DNA of 64,000 nt from Micrococcales bacterium (GCA_021287075.1 JAJTBD010000004.1:62001-126000); one strand, 5' to 3'; shown: positions 47,390-56,435, counted from the first letter of the stretch. The notes: a model not told the origin generated them from the sequence alone. Made by a program: numbers and translations.

Positions 47390-48586
47390 TCAGTCGATGA
47401 CGCGCAGGCGGATGGTCTCGGGCAGCGCGGCGATCGCCTCGAGGGCCGCGGTGTCGACCGACGAGCCGCCGTCGGTGACGACATAGCCGAGCTCACCGTG
47501 AGTGCCGAGCAGCTGTCCGTCGATGTTGACGTTGTGCTCGGCGAGGATGTTGTTGACCTTGGCCATCACGCCGGGAAGGTTCTGGTGGAAGTGGAGCACC
47601 CGGTGCTCCCCCGGGGCGTGGGCGAGGGTGACCGACGGCGCGTTGACCGACAGCGCGGTGGTGCCGAGGCGCACGAAGTCGGACAGCTTGCCGGCGACGA
47701 AGCGGCCGATGTCCTCCTGGGCCTCCTCCGTCGAGCCGCCCACGTGGGGCGTCAGCACGACATTGGGCAGGTTCTGGAGCGGCGAGGAGAAGGCGTCACC
47801 GCGCTTCTTGGGCTCGTCGGGGAAGACGTCGACGGCGGCGCCGGCGATGTGACCGGACTCCACGCTCTCGGCGAGCGAGTCGTAGTCGACGACGAAGCCG
47901 CGCGAGAGGTTGAGGAAGAGCGAGCGCGGGCGCATCTTGGCGAACTGGGCCTTGCCGAAGAAGCCGGCGTTGCCGGGGCGGCCGTCGACGTGGAGGGTGA
48001 CGGTCTCGGCGACGGCCAGCAGCTCGTCGAGCGAGCCGCACCGCCGGGCGTTGCCCAGGGCGAGCTTGTCGGCGGTGTCATAGAAATAGACCTCCATGCC
48101 GAGCAGCTCGGCGAGCACCGACAGCTGGGAGCCGATATTGCCGTAGCCGACGATGCCGAGCGTGCGGCCGCGGATCTCGTGGGAGCCGACGGCGTTCTTG
48201 TCCCACACGCCGTTGTGGAGGTTGCGGTCCTTCTCGGTGAGGCGGCGCGCCATGACGATGATCTCGGCGATGGCGAGCTCGACCACGGAGCGGGTGTTGG
48301 AGAAGGGCGCGTTGAACACCGGCACGCCCCGGCGGGCGGCGGCGGCCAGGTCGATCTGGTTGGTGCCGATGCAGAAGGCGCCGATCGTCAGCAGGTCGGG
48401 GCGCGCCTCGAGCACTCGCTCGGTGACGTGGGTGGTGGAGCGGATGCCGAGCACGTCGACGCCCTCGAGGGCCTCGATGAGCTCGTCCTCGGCGAGCGCG
48501 CCGGGCCGGTGGTCGACCTCGAGGCCGGCCTCGGTGAGCGCCTCGGCGGCGAGGGGGTGGATGTTCTCGAGCAGCAGTGCCTTCAC
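47390..48586 (-). CDS. serA: D-3-phosphoglycerate dehydrogenase with ACT domain
   Basis: A 398-residue SerA of the short, E. coli-like type: substrate domain, NAD domain with GIVGYGNIGSQL (about 144), catalytic arginine in LNLSRGFVVD, glutamate in VFPDEPKKRGD and the histidine in LTPHVGGSTEEA, and a C-terminal ACT domain for serine feedback. It catalyses the first step of serine synthesis. A GACAAT -10 box ends 6 bases before the GTG, so the mRNA is probably leaderless. Most actinobacteria carry a longer form with an intervening domain. Confidence 0.93.
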   Translation of the reverse strand: MKALLLENIHPLAAEALTEAGLEVDHRPGALAEDELIEALEGVDVLGIRSTTHVTERVLEARPDLLTIGAFCIGTNQIDLAAAARRGVPVFNAPFSNTRSVVELAIAEIIVMARRLTEKDRNLHNGVWDKNAVGSHEIRGRTLGIVGYGNIGSQLSVLAELLGMEVYFYDTADKLALGNARRCGSLDELLAVAETVTLHVDGRPGNAGFFGKAQFAKMRPRSLFLNLSRGFVVDYDSLAESVESGHIAGAAVDVFPDEPKKRGDAFSSPLQNLPNVVLTPHVGGSTEEAQEDIGRFVAGKLSDFVRLGTTALSVNAPSVTLAHAPGEHRVLHFHQNLPGVMAKVNNILAEHNVNIDGQLLGTHGELGYVVTDGGSSVDTAALEAIAALPETIRLRVID

Positions 48587-48663
48587 GACGCCATTGTCCC
48601 CGAGCCCCAGCGGGCCCCGTCACCGGTGGTCGACATGTGGGCCGCCGGATCGGCGCCGGCGGG

Positions 48664-50337
48664 TCAGTGCCGGCGGTGGAGCAGCTCGGAGACCTCGCGG
48701 CGCAGCACCTTGCCCATCGGGTTGGTGGGCAGCTCACCGACATGCTCGAAGCGCCTCGGCACCTTGTATGCCGCGAGCGCGTGGCGGCAGTGGTCCCGCA
48801 GGCTCTCGTGGTCGGGCGCCTCGGGCGCCTCCGACGCCGGGACGATCGCCGCCGTCACCTGCTCGCTGCCGTCGTCCTGGCGCACGCCGACGATGGCCAC
48901 GTCGCCGACGTGCGGGTGGGCCCGCAGCACCCCCTCGACCTCGGAGGGATAGACATTGAAGCCACCGGTGATGATGACCTCTTTGATGCGGTCGACCACG
49001 GTGAGGAAGCCCTCCTCGTCCTCGGTCACGACATCGCCGGTGCGGAACCAGCCGTCGTGGAAGGCCTCCGCGGTCTCCTCGGGCAGGTCGCGGTAGCCGC
49101 CGCAGACCTGGGGTCCGCGCACGAGCAGCTCACCGGGCTGCCCGCGGTCGACGACCCGCGAGGGGTCCTCGGGGTCGACGACGCGGATCTGCGTGTCGGG
49201 GAAGGGCACCCCGATCGAGCCGGGCTTGCGGTCGGCGCTCATCGGGTTGCCGACGACGACGGGCGAGGTCTCGGTCAGGCCATAGCCCTCGACGAGATAG
49301 CCGGAGGTCGCCGACTCCCAGCGCTCCACGAGCTCGGGCGGCAGCGCCATCGCACCGCTCAGCGCGGCCCGGATCCCCTCCAGGGGTATGCCGCGCGCCT
49401 CGGCCTGGTCGAGGATGCGCGCGTAGAGCGGTGGGACAGCGGGCAGGAAGGTCGGGACGCGGCGTTTGATCGCGGCCATGACCAGGTCGTTCTCCGGGGC
49501 GGGCAGCAGCACCAGCCGGGCGGCCATGCTGATACCGGCGAGCACCGAGATGGTGATGCCGTAGGCGTGGAACATCGGCAGGACGACCAGCACGGTCTCC
49601 TCGCCCTCCACCAGGCCGGGCACCCACGCCCGGCCCTGAAGGACATTGGCCACGAGATTGCGGTGGGTCAGCGGCACGCCCTTGGGCCGGCCGGAGGTGC
49701 CCGAGGTGTAGAGCAGGAGTGCGGTGTCGCTGGCCGTCGGGTGCGGGTGGTCGGCCGGCAGCGGGTCGGCCTTGAGCAGCCGCGCCCACGGGATCGCCTC
49801 TGGCGCAGGCGCGCTCAGCTTGGCCCGGCTCCTGCGGGCCGCGGGCAGCGGCAGGCGCAGCGCGATCCTCTTGGCCAGCGGGAGGGAGCGGGTGATGTCG
49901 ACGGCGATGACGTGCTCGAGCGCGGAGTCGGCAAGCAGGTCGGTGACCGTGGGGACCGCCTTGTCCCACACGATGGCCACGCTCGCGCCGTGGTCGTGGA
50001 AGGGCGCGCGCAGCTCGTCGGCGGTGTAGAGCGGGTTGTGCTCCACCGCGACCGCGCCGAGCCGCAGCACCGCCTCGAAGGCGATGACGTGCTGCGGGCA
50101 GTTGGGCATGAGCAGGGCGACCCGGTCACCGGGGCCGATGCCCAGCTCGGCGAGCGCGGAGGCGACGCGGAGCACGGCGTCGCCGGCCGCGGCATACGTC
50201 GTCGTGGCGCCGAGGAAGTCGAAGGCGACGGACCGGGGGTGGCTCGCCACCACGCGCTCGAACTGGTCGACGAGAGTGGAGTCGTCGAGATCGACATGGG
50301 CGGGGGCCCCGGAGGGACGGGGCGGATTCGTGGTCAT
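48664..50337 (-). CDS. fadD: Long-chain fatty-acid-CoA ligase
   Basis: A 557-residue ANL enzyme. The phosphate loop is LYTSGTSGRPKGVPLTHRN (about 210), then MFHAYG, GYGLTETSP, the hinge DRIKEVIITGGFNVYPSEVE and the catalytic lysine in NPMGKVLRRE. This is the order and length of FadD. The ATG at 50337 has GGGAGGATGG about 9 bases upstream; longer starts place the ribosome site inside the gene. It lies directly downstream of the enoyl-CoA hydratase gene (35 bases), so both probably serve beta-oxidation. Confidence 0.88.
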   Translation of the reverse strand: MTTNPPRPSGAPAHVDLDDSTLVDQFERVVASHPRSVAFDFLGATTTYAAAGDAVLRVASALAELGIGPGDRVALLMPNCPQHVIAFEAVLRLGAVAVEHNPLYTADELRAPFHDHGASVAIVWDKAVPTVTDLLADSALEHVIAVDITRSLPLAKRIALRLPLPAARRSRAKLSAPAPEAIPWARLLKADPLPADHPHPTASDTALLLYTSGTSGRPKGVPLTHRNLVANVLQGRAWVPGLVEGEETVLVVLPMFHAYGITISVLAGISMAARLVLLPAPENDLVMAAIKRRVPTFLPAVPPLYARILDQAEARGIPLEGIRAALSGAMALPPELVERWESATSGYLVEGYGLTETSPVVVGNPMSADRKPGSIGVPFPDTQIRVVDPEDPSRVVDRGQPGELLVRGPQVCGGYRDLPEETAEAFHDGWFRTGDVVTEDEEGFLTVVDRIKEVIITGGFNVYPSEVEGVLRAHPHVGDVAIVGVRQDDGSEQVTAAIVPASEAPEAPDHESLRDHCRHALAAYKVPRRFEHVGELPTNPMGKVLRREVSELLHRRH

Positions 50338-50372
50338 CGCCCGCCATCCTCCCACCGAGGACGGCCCGCGCG

Positions 50373-51188
50373 TCAGGGCAGGATGCGCGGACGGTAGCCG
50401 GGGGCCTGGACGAGCTTGTCCTTGGCGCTCGCGGCGACCTTGCGGGCAATCTTGGTGTTGGCGGCGCCGAGCAGCAGCATCTGCTCGAGCCGCTCGCGGG
50501 CGAAGGTGCGCCGGGCACCCTTGCCCCAGGTCGACTGGAAGAGCCGCTTGGCACCGGCCACCGCGTCCGGCGAGCGCATGGCGATCGTCTGGGCCAGCGC
50601 CGTGGCCGCCTGCACCGGGTCGTCGGCGAGCTCGGAGGCGAGCCCGAGCTCGACGGCCCGCTCACCGCTGAGCACCTCGCCGGTCATCGTCAGACGCTTG
50701 GCGATGTCGAGGCCGACCTGCTCCGAGAGCGACTGCACGCCGCTCATGTCGGGGATCAGGCCCCACTTGGTCTCCATCACCGACCACTGCGCGTCGGGCG
50801 TGGTGTATCGGTAGTCGGCGCCGAGCGCGATCTGCAGCCCGCCGCCGTAGCAGTGGCCCTTGACCGCGGCGATGACGGGCACGGGCAGCCGGCGCCACAC
50901 CCAGCAGGCCTCCTGGAAGGTGTTGGTCCCCCGCCACGGCCGCGGCACGAAGCTGCGGGCGATCCCGGCGGGGCTGAGGTTGACCGAGCCGAAGTCGAGA
51001 CCCGCGCAGAAGGACCGGCCCTCACCGGAGATCACGACCGCGCGCAGGGTGCGGTCGGCGCGCAGCCGGTGCGCGGTCGCGATGAGGTCCTCGAGCATCT
51101 CGAGGGTCAGTCCGTTGAGCTTGTCCGGGCGGTCGAGGCGCACCTGCGCGATGCCGTCCTGGACCTGGCAGGTCACGTGGCTTCCCAT
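50373..51188 (-). CDS. Enoyl-CoA hydratase/isomerase family protein
   Basis: A 271-residue crotonase-fold enzyme. The oxyanion-hole residues are in GEGRSFCAGLDFGS and AVKGHCYGGGLQIALGADYR (about 107-126), and WGLIPDMSG holds the second catalytic region with Asp in place of one glutamate, as in dienoyl-CoA isomerases. The ATG at 51188 follows a TACGCT -10 box by 7 bases and is probably leaderless. It forms an operon with fadD. Confidence 0.88.
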   Translation of the reverse strand: MGSHVTCQVQDGIAQVRLDRPDKLNGLTLEMLEDLIATAHRLRADRTLRAVVISGEGRSFCAGLDFGSVNLSPAGIARSFVPRPWRGTNTFQEACWVWRRLPVPVIAAVKGHCYGGGLQIALGADYRYTTPDAQWSVMETKWGLIPDMSGVQSLSEQVGLDIAKRLTMTGEVLSGERAVELGLASELADDPVQAATALAQTIAMRSPDAVAGAKRLFQSTWGKGARRTFARERLEQMLLLGAANTKIARKVAASAKDKLVQAPGYRPRILP

Positions 51189-51312
51189 GCCGGCCAGCGT
51201 AGGTGTCCGGACGTAGAGCCGACACGTGACGGTCGGCACACGGTCAGCGGACCGTCAGGAAATGGTAAAGATTCCCCCACAGGGGCCCACGATTTTGACA
51301 GGAGGGGTGGAT

Positions 51313-51351
51313 ATGTCAGGCGCCACATGGGTAACGTCCGGCCCAACCTGA
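51313..51351 (+). CDS. Possible 12-residue leader peptide with a strong ribosome site
   Basis: AGGAGG ends about 7 bases before an ATG that opens MSGATWVTSGPT and a TGA. The ribosome site is stronger than that of the next gene at 51439. A GGCGTC/GACGCC hairpin (about 51391-51408) lies between. A TTGACA sits just upstream at 51295. It could be an attenuator-type leader or simply a chance ORF. Confidence 0.35.
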   Translation: MSGATWVTSGPT

Positions 51352-51438
51352 GCGCGACAGCCAGTCCCGCCCTCGTCCGCACCCGGCATCGCCGGCGTCT
51401 CCCCAGGACGCCGGACCGCCCCGAACGAAGGTCCACCC

Positions 51439-51732
51439 ATGTCCGCCCTCATCGATCACCGCCCGCTCCGGCTGCTGCCGGCCGGGGACCCGCGTCCGCT
51501 CCCCCTGCCCCGGCGGGGCAAGCCGCTCGGCTACCTGTTTGCCGGCCTCGTCATCCTCACCGGCGGGCTCGCCATCTCCTGGGAGATGACGGGCCACTGG
51601 GTCGAGATCCCCTCGCCGCTGGAGACCATCAGCCTGCTCTGGCTGACCGCCCTGCACCTCCTGGCCTTCGCCTGCGCGCTCGGCGAGGGCTTCGGCCCGC
51701 TCGGCCAGCTCGGCCAGCTCGGCCAGCGCTGA
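51439..51732 (+). CDS. Small membrane protein
   Basis: A 97-residue protein with two hydrophobic helices (GYLFAGLVILTGGLAISWEM and LLWLTALHLLAFACALG). It starts with a Pro/Leu/Arg-rich segment and ends in LGQLGQLGQR, from a 9-base tandem repeat. GAAGG lies 8 bases upstream of the ATG. No family is recognised. The upstream 250-base spacer is AT-richer than average and holds the possible leader peptide and inverted repeat TGACGGTC/GACCGTCA (about 51226-51256). Confidence 0.6.
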   Translation: MSALIDHRPLRLLPAGDPRPLPLPRRGKPLGYLFAGLVILTGGLAISWEMTGHWVEIPSPLETISLLWLTALHLLAFACALGEGFGPLGQLGQLGQR

Positions 51733-51832
51733 CCGCCTGCTCAGCGGTGGCTGTGCGCTCAGCCACTGGACATGAAGCGAGATTCAACTAGGGTCGGAGC
51801 GATCCCGAGCACCCACCCTTGAAGGACACATG

Positions 51833-52801
51833 ATGCGCGCAGTCCAGGTTGTCTCCCTCGACGGCCCCGAGGCCCTCCAGGTCAACGAGATCGACGAGCC
51901 CGGCGGTGCGGGCCAGGTCGTCATCGACGTCAAGGCCGCCGGTGTGTGCTTCCCCGATGTGCTCATCACCCGCGGCCAGTACCAGGTGCAGCCGCCGACC
52001 CCCTTCGTGCTCGGCTCGGAGGTCGCCGGCGTGGTGCGCTCCGCCCCCGAGGGCGCGCAGGTCAAGGCCGGTGACCGGGTGGCGGCATTCCCCGGCTTCG
52101 GCGCCTTCGCCGAGGTCGTCGCGACCGACCCGCGCATGGTCTTCCCGATCCCCGACTCGCTCGGATTCGCCGAGGCCGCGGCGATCCCGATGAACTACCT
52201 CACCTGCCACTTCGCGCTCGCCCGCCGCGGCCAGCTCAAGGGCGGGGAGTCCGTGCTGGTCCACGGCGCCGCCGGCGGCATCGGCACCGCGGCGATCCAG
52301 GTCGCCAAGGCCATGGGTGGCCACGTCATCGCCGTCACCTCTACCCCGGAGAAGGGCGAGGTCGCCCGCGCGGCCGGCGCCGACGAGGTCGTGCTCGCCG
52401 AGGGCTTCAAGGACGCGGTCAAGGAGTCGACCGGTGGCAAGGGCGTCGACGTCGTCGTCGACCCGGTGGGCGGCGACCGCTTCACCGACTCGCTGCGCTC
52501 GCTCTCGCGCGAGGGCCGCCTGCTCGTCATCGGCTTCACCGAGGGCTCGATCCCCGAGGTCAAGGTCAACCGTCTGCTGCTCAACAACGTCGACGTGCGC
52601 GGCGTAGGCTGGGGCGCCTTCTGGATGACCGACCCGGGCTATCTCCAGGAGCAGTGGGCCGAGGTCCTGCCGATGATCGAGGCCGGGCACATCGCCCCGC
52701 CCATCGGCGGCCGCTTCGCCCTCGACGATGTCACCAAGGCGCTCGCCGAGATCGACGAGCGCCGCGCCACCGGCAAGGTCGTCCTCGACATCGCCGGCTG
52801 A
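51833..52801 (+). CDS. Zinc-independent quinone oxidoreductase (MDR superfamily)
   Basis: A 322-residue medium-chain reductase of the NADPH:quinone oxidoreductase group. It lacks the zinc cysteines. The NADPH loop is VLVHGAAGGIGTAAIQVAKAMG (about 143-164), followed by DVVVDPVGGDRF and the terminal GKVVLDIAG. Two ATG codons are adjacent; the second (51833) has better spacing from AAGGA. A TAGGGT -10-like box lies about 35 bases upstream. It is convergent with the paiB gene across a GTATGCCGC hairpin. Confidence 0.88.
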   Translation: MRAVQVVSLDGPEALQVNEIDEPGGAGQVVIDVKAAGVCFPDVLITRGQYQVQPPTPFVLGSEVAGVVRSAPEGAQVKAGDRVAAFPGFGAFAEVVATDPRMVFPIPDSLGFAEAAAIPMNYLTCHFALARRGQLKGGESVLVHGAAGGIGTAAIQVAKAMGGHVIAVTSTPEKGEVARAAGADEVVLAEGFKDAVKESTGGKGVDVVVDPVGGDRFTDSLRSLSREGRLLVIGFTEGSIPEVKVNRLLLNNVDVRGVGWGAFWMTDPGYLQEQWAEVLPMIEAGHIAPPIGGRFALDDVTKALAEIDERRATGKVVLDIAG

Positions 52802-52820
52802 CCCAATGCCTCAGACCGCA

Positions 52821-52858
52821 AGGGGTATGCCGCGGGCTCGGGCCCGCGGCATACCCCT
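52821..52858. terminator. GTATGCCGC hairpin between convergent genes (copy 3)
   Basis: Perfect 17-base arms (AGGGGTATGCCGCGGGC and its complement) around a 4-base loop. It is placed between the quinone oxidoreductase (stop 52801) and paiB (stop 52879). Like copy 2 it lacks a T-tract. Confidence 0.75.
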
Positions 52859-52878
52859 CGTCTGTGGGTGCTCGCCGG

Positions 52879-53505
52879 TCAGGAGGAGGCCAGGCGCAGC
52901 ATCGCCTCGCGCACTCCGGCGCTCCCCGGATCTGCCTCTCCTCCAAGGCCTTCCAGCACGCGCCCACGGTCCTCGGGGAGCCGGTTCTGGGAGAGTTTGG
53001 CCTTGCCGTGGACCTCGGTGACGGCGATCTCGATGCCGACGATGCCGCGGAGCATGCCCTCGAGATAGCGCTCGGGGGCGTCGGAGACCGCCCAGGGCAG
53101 CTGCCGGTGGCCCTCGTGGCGCTCGGTGAGCCGGGTGACGGCCTCGAGGAGCCAGTCGCGCTCCCGGACGACGCGGACCCGGCCCCGCAGCTGCACCTGG
53201 GTGTAGTTCCACGTCGGAACGACCCGGCCGTGGCGCTCCTTCTCGACATACCAGGACGGCGAGACATAGGCGTCCGGGCCCGGGATCACCAGCAGCGCAG
53301 GCGAGTCGGGTGTGAGGCGCTCCCACTGCGGGTTGCCGCGGGCCATGTGGCCGACGACCAGGTCGCCCTCCCACAGGATCGGCAGGAGGGTCGAGTCGGG
53401 CTCCCCGTCGGGGCCCACGGTGACCAGGTGCGCGGTGGCCACCGCCTCGACCATGGCACGGACCTCGGCGTCGTCCTCGACGCGGTTGGAGGCGGGCACA
53501 TACAT
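52879..53505 (-). CDS. FMN-binding negative transcriptional regulator (PaiB-like)
   Basis: A 208-residue split-barrel FMN-binding protein of the PaiB family. It starts MYVPASNRVED and has the conserved HMARGNPQW, AYVSPSWYVEK and VPTWNYTQVQLRG blocks. PaiB in Bacillus influences sporulation and protease genes; the actinobacterial role is unknown. The ATG at 53505 gives the family length. It points away from the type-VII-like gene pair. Confidence 0.88.
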   Translation of the reverse strand: MYVPASNRVEDDAEVRAMVEAVATAHLVTVGPDGEPDSTLLPILWEGDLVVGHMARGNPQWERLTPDSPALLVIPGPDAYVSPSWYVEKERHGRVVPTWNYTQVQLRGRVRVVRERDWLLEAVTRLTERHEGHRQLPWAVSDAPERYLEGMLRGIVGIEIAVTEVHGKAKLSQNRLPEDRGRVLEGLGGEADPGSAGVREAMLRLASS

Positions 53506-53603
53506 GCGACCAGCCTGCCACTGCCGGCCGGGGCCGGGGAGCGCTCCCCATTGCCGGGGTCGTCGGGTGGCGCGAGGATCGGCCCACGGGGAGAGGGGGC
53601 GGG

Positions 53604-53888
53604 ATGTCGGTCGAGGCCCATCTGCAGGACCTGCGTGACTCCGGGCGAGCCGCCCGAGAGGCCGGCGATGCCGTCGGCCGCACCACCCCCGGCGAGTCGC
53701 TGCGTGCTGCCGCGGCCGCGATCCCCGGCGCGGGCGCGGAGGCATCGATATCCGCCGTCTCGGCCCGGTGGCCCGAGACGCTGAAGGGCTGGGCCGACGG
53801 CGCCCGCCGCTATGGCGACGCGCTCCAGTCCTGCGCCGACACCTATGCCGCACACGATGAGGCGGCCCGACGGGCCTTCGAGCGATGA
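53604..53888 (+). CDS. WXG100/ESX-like small helical protein
   Basis: A 94-residue helical protein with no cysteine or membrane segment: SVEAHLQDLRDSGRAAREAGDA, then SARWPETLKGWADGARRYGDA and a final ADTYAAHDEAARRAFER. Size and pattern resemble type VII secretion WXG100-like partners, although the central Trp-x-Gly is not exact. GGGGCGGG is the only ribosome-site-like run upstream. Its stop overlaps the ATG of the following gene, as partner/effector pairs do. Confidence 0.6.
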   Translation: MSVEAHLQDLRDSGRAAREAGDAVGRTTPGESLRAAAAAIPGAGAEASISAVSARWPETLKGWADGARRYGDALQSCADTYAAHDEAARRAFER

Positions 53889-54365
53889 CGACCTGGGGCG
53901 AGCTCACGAGGTGGTCGGCGGCGCCGTTCGCCACCGCGGAGCAGGGCCTGACGAGCGCCCGGGATGATCGCGCCCGGCAGGCCGATGCCCTGGTCACCAT
54001 GGCCACGCCCGACGTGTGGTCCGGTACCGCAGCCGACGCCGCGCGGGCCGAGCGGGCCCGGCTGAGCGACGCCCTCGAGCACATCCTCGCCGAGGTGTCC
54101 GCCGCCCGACGGGCCGTCATCGAGGCCGGCGACGCCGTCACCGGGGTGGAGCGTGCGGTCGACGCTGCGGCGGAGTATGCCGCCGGGCAGGGTCCGACGA
54201 TCAGCGCCGTCGGCGTGGTGACCGATGTGCGCGGCGACCCGGCGGTCCTTCCCGACCCAGCACGATGCCGACCTCGCCACGGCGGAGCGCGATCGGATCG
54301 TCCGTGAGTGCGTCGGCCGTGTTGAGCAGGCGCTGCGCAAGGGCGCCGATGTCGACGCCGACCTG
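53885..54365 (+). pseudogene. Type-VII-like effector N-terminus, frameshifted and truncated
   Basis: The gene opens MTTWGELTRWSAAPFATAEQ and continues as a helical domain to about 54240 (DVWSGTAADAARAERARLSD, AAEYAAGQGPTISAVGVVTD). The frame then changes and reads DADLATAERDRIVRECVGR to DADLTGRL. Such helical leaders normally precede a hydrolase or toxin domain. None follows; instead the sequence joins a DUF222/HNH fragment. So the gene is both frameshifted and cut by a fusion. Confidence 0.55.
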
Positions 54366-55180
54366 ACGGGCCGGCTGACGGTCGCGGAGGCGACGGCGTG
54401 CCTGTCGGAGCTGGAGAGGATGCTCGACCGGCTCCAGCCCGCGGCCGTGCCCGACGTCCAAGCCGGTCTGATCGACATCTGCCAGGCCGAGGGGGTGGCG
54501 AGATGCGTCGCCTGCGTCCGGCCCTGATCGCCGAGTGCGGCGCGCCCGGCGAGCTCGACGACCTGGCCGCCGCGCAGGCTGGTTGCCGGGCGCTGGGCCC
54601 GGCGTGGGTGGACGCCGAGGGGATGGCCACCTACCTGCTGGTCCTCGACCCCGAGGGCCGAGCGGTCCTCGAGGCCGCCCTCGGGCCACTGTCCGCGCCC
54701 CGTCCCGACCAGCACGGCCCCGACCCGCGGCCCACCGAGCGCCGACGCGCCGACGCGCTGGTCGAGATCGCCCGCCGCGGTGCGGCCTTCACCGACCAGG
54801 TCGCGGGGAGGAAGACCGCCACCAAGACCCAGCTCGTGCTGACCATGACCCTGACCGACCTCATCGCCGGCCTGGGCGCCGGCACGACCCTGGCCACCCA
54901 GACGGACGGGACCCTGCTGGCACCCCAGACGGTCCGGCGCCTGGCCTGCGAGGCCGGCATCACCCCGGCCGTCCTCGGCACCAGGGGCCAGGTGCTCGAC
55001 CTCGGTCTGACCGCCAGGCTTTTCACGCCCGACCAGGTCAAAGCGCTCTGGCTGCGAGACCGCGCCTGCGCCTACCCCGGCTGTGACGGGCCCGCCGCCT
55101 GGTGCGATGCCCACCACCTGCTCCACTGGCCACCGGCGGTCCCACCGACCGACCAACGCCGCCGAGCAACCAACGGCGCC
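54366..55180 (+). pseudogene. DUF222/HNH endonuclease (13E12-repeat family) fragment
   Basis: Residues are typical of the DUF222-HNH family: DVQAGLIDICQAEGVA, then after a frameshift near 54500 MRRLRPALIAECG, YLLVLDPEGRAVLEAALGPL, KTATKTQLVLTMTLTDLIAG, and the HNH entry LWLRDRACAYPGCDGPAAWC followed by DAHHLLHW. The sequence is lost right after HHLLHW, so the last HNH histidine is absent. The N-terminal third is also missing. Members of this family are multi-copy, recombination-prone genes in actinobacteria. Confidence 0.75.
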
Positions 55181-55258
55181 GTGGGTGGGCCTCGACAGCA
55201 GCCGCTCCGAGATGATCGGCTGGGTGCGACACAGCACCGACGCTCCCCGGAGGGACCC

Positions 55259-55816
55259 ATGGGACTGCTGACCTTCAACATCAACGTGACGGTGGACGGG
55301 TGCGTCGACCACCGTGAGGGGATAGCCGACGATGAGACGCATGCTTACTTCACCGGCCTGCTCGAGGACAGCGGTGCGCTGCTGTTCGGGCGAGTGACCT
55401 ATGAATTGATGGAGGACTACTGGCCGGCCGTTGCCAGAGGAGAGGTGCAGGCTCCCCCCGCCCTGCAGGCCTGGGCCGACGCCCTCGAGACGCATCCCAA
55501 ATACATAGCGTCGTCAAAGCGCACCGACTACCCGTGGACCAACAGCCACCACCTCGCCGGCGACCTTCGCGAGCAGGTGCAGGAGCTCAAGGACAGCACT
55601 CCCGACGGGGTGCTGGTCGGCAGCGGATCGCTGGCCACCGCGCTCGACCGGCTCGACCTGATCGATGACTACCGGCTCTTGATCCACCCGGTGATCGCCG
55701 GGCACGGTCCGACCCTGCACGGCGCCGGGCTGCCGGCCACGCGCCGGCTGGACTTGGTCTCCTCGTCGCCCATGAGCAACGGCGTGATGTCGATGCACTA
55801 CCGACGCGCGCGTTGA
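55259..55816 (+). CDS. Dihydrofolate reductase family protein (RibD C-terminal-like)
   Basis: A 185-residue protein of the DHFR/RibD_C superfamily. It opens GLLTFNINVTVDGCVDHREG and has the NADPH-binding GVLVGSGSLATALDRLDLID and a final RRLDLVSSSPMSNGVMSMHY. GGAGGG lies just upstream of the ATG. Its natural substrate is unknown. Several AT-richer codons (CATGCTTAC, TTGATCC) differ from neighbours, which would fit later acquisition together with the HNH fragment next to it. Confidence 0.85.
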   Translation: MGLLTFNINVTVDGCVDHREGIADDETHAYFTGLLEDSGALLFGRVTYELMEDYWPAVARGEVQAPPALQAWADALETHPKYIASSKRTDYPWTNSHHLAGDLREQVQELKDSTPDGVLVGSGSLATALDRLDLIDDYRLLIHPVIAGHGPTLHGAGLPATRRLDLVSSSPMSNGVMSMHYRRAR

Positions 55817-55850
55817 CGCGACCGATCCGTGAGGTCGCCGGGTCCGCCGA

Positions 55851-56376
55851 TCAACTGTGCGGACGCCAGGTCTGGCGCGGACTGAAGCCGTTGCGATGAA
55901 GCCAGTGCTCGGTGTACAGGATCCGACTCGGCGTGATGACCGTCAGCGGGTCTGCAGGCGGTTCGTCCAGGGACCTGCCGCGCTCGACATGGTCGGACTG
56001 CCAGCGCACCGCAGTAGGGATCGGCCGCCGGGTCCCCGCGCTCGAGTGTGCGCGCCGTCCCAAACAGCTGGGCTCCCCCACTGCTCGCCTGTCCGACGAG
56101 CGGGGCCACGATCCCCGTGGAGACTCGCGGATCGCGCCGCAGATTGCGTGACTTCACCGAGGCGTTCCAGCTCGTGTAGAAGATCTCGAAACCCAGGCTG
56201 GAATAGCGCACCGGAGTCGCTGCGGGGCTGCCGTCGCGATTCACCGTGGCGATGACGGCCAGGTTGTTGGACGACAGCAGGTTGAGGATGCGGTCCTCGA
56301 GTTGATCCCGAGGAAGCTCCCGGTCGGGGCTGGACCCGGCGAGCCAGGGGTTCGTGAGCGGCATACCCACGGCCAT
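55851..56376 (-). pseudogene. PPOX-class (F420/FMN-dependent) enzyme, frameshifted
   Basis: The N-terminal part is intact: MPLTNPWLAGSSPDRELP, LSSNNLAVIATVNRDGSP, YTSWNASVKSRNLRRDPRVS, GAQLFGTARTLERGDP. A few bases are then missing near 56020, and the last 50 residues (VRWQSDHVERGRSLDEPPAD, VITPSRILYTEHWL) are in another frame ending at 55851. The ATG used may be 56376 or 56364; the latter is created by a GTATGCCGC motif (GGT ATG CCG). Two TGACCGGTCA palindromes lie just upstream. Confidence 0.75.
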
Positions 56377-56377
56377 G

Positions 56378-56408
56378 TGACCGGTCATCTCCACCCGATG
56401 ACCGGTCA
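56378..56408. promoter_or_regulatory. Pair of TGACCGGTCA palindromes
   Basis: The perfect 10-base palindrome TGACCGGTCA occurs at 56378-56387 and again at 56399-56408, 21 bases (two helical turns) apart. It sits immediately upstream of the broken PPOX gene. Such spacing is typical of cooperative binding by a dimeric repressor; the regulator is not identified. Confidence 0.65.
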
Positions 56409-56435
56409 TCTGTACCTGGTCACCCGCGCCCGCCC

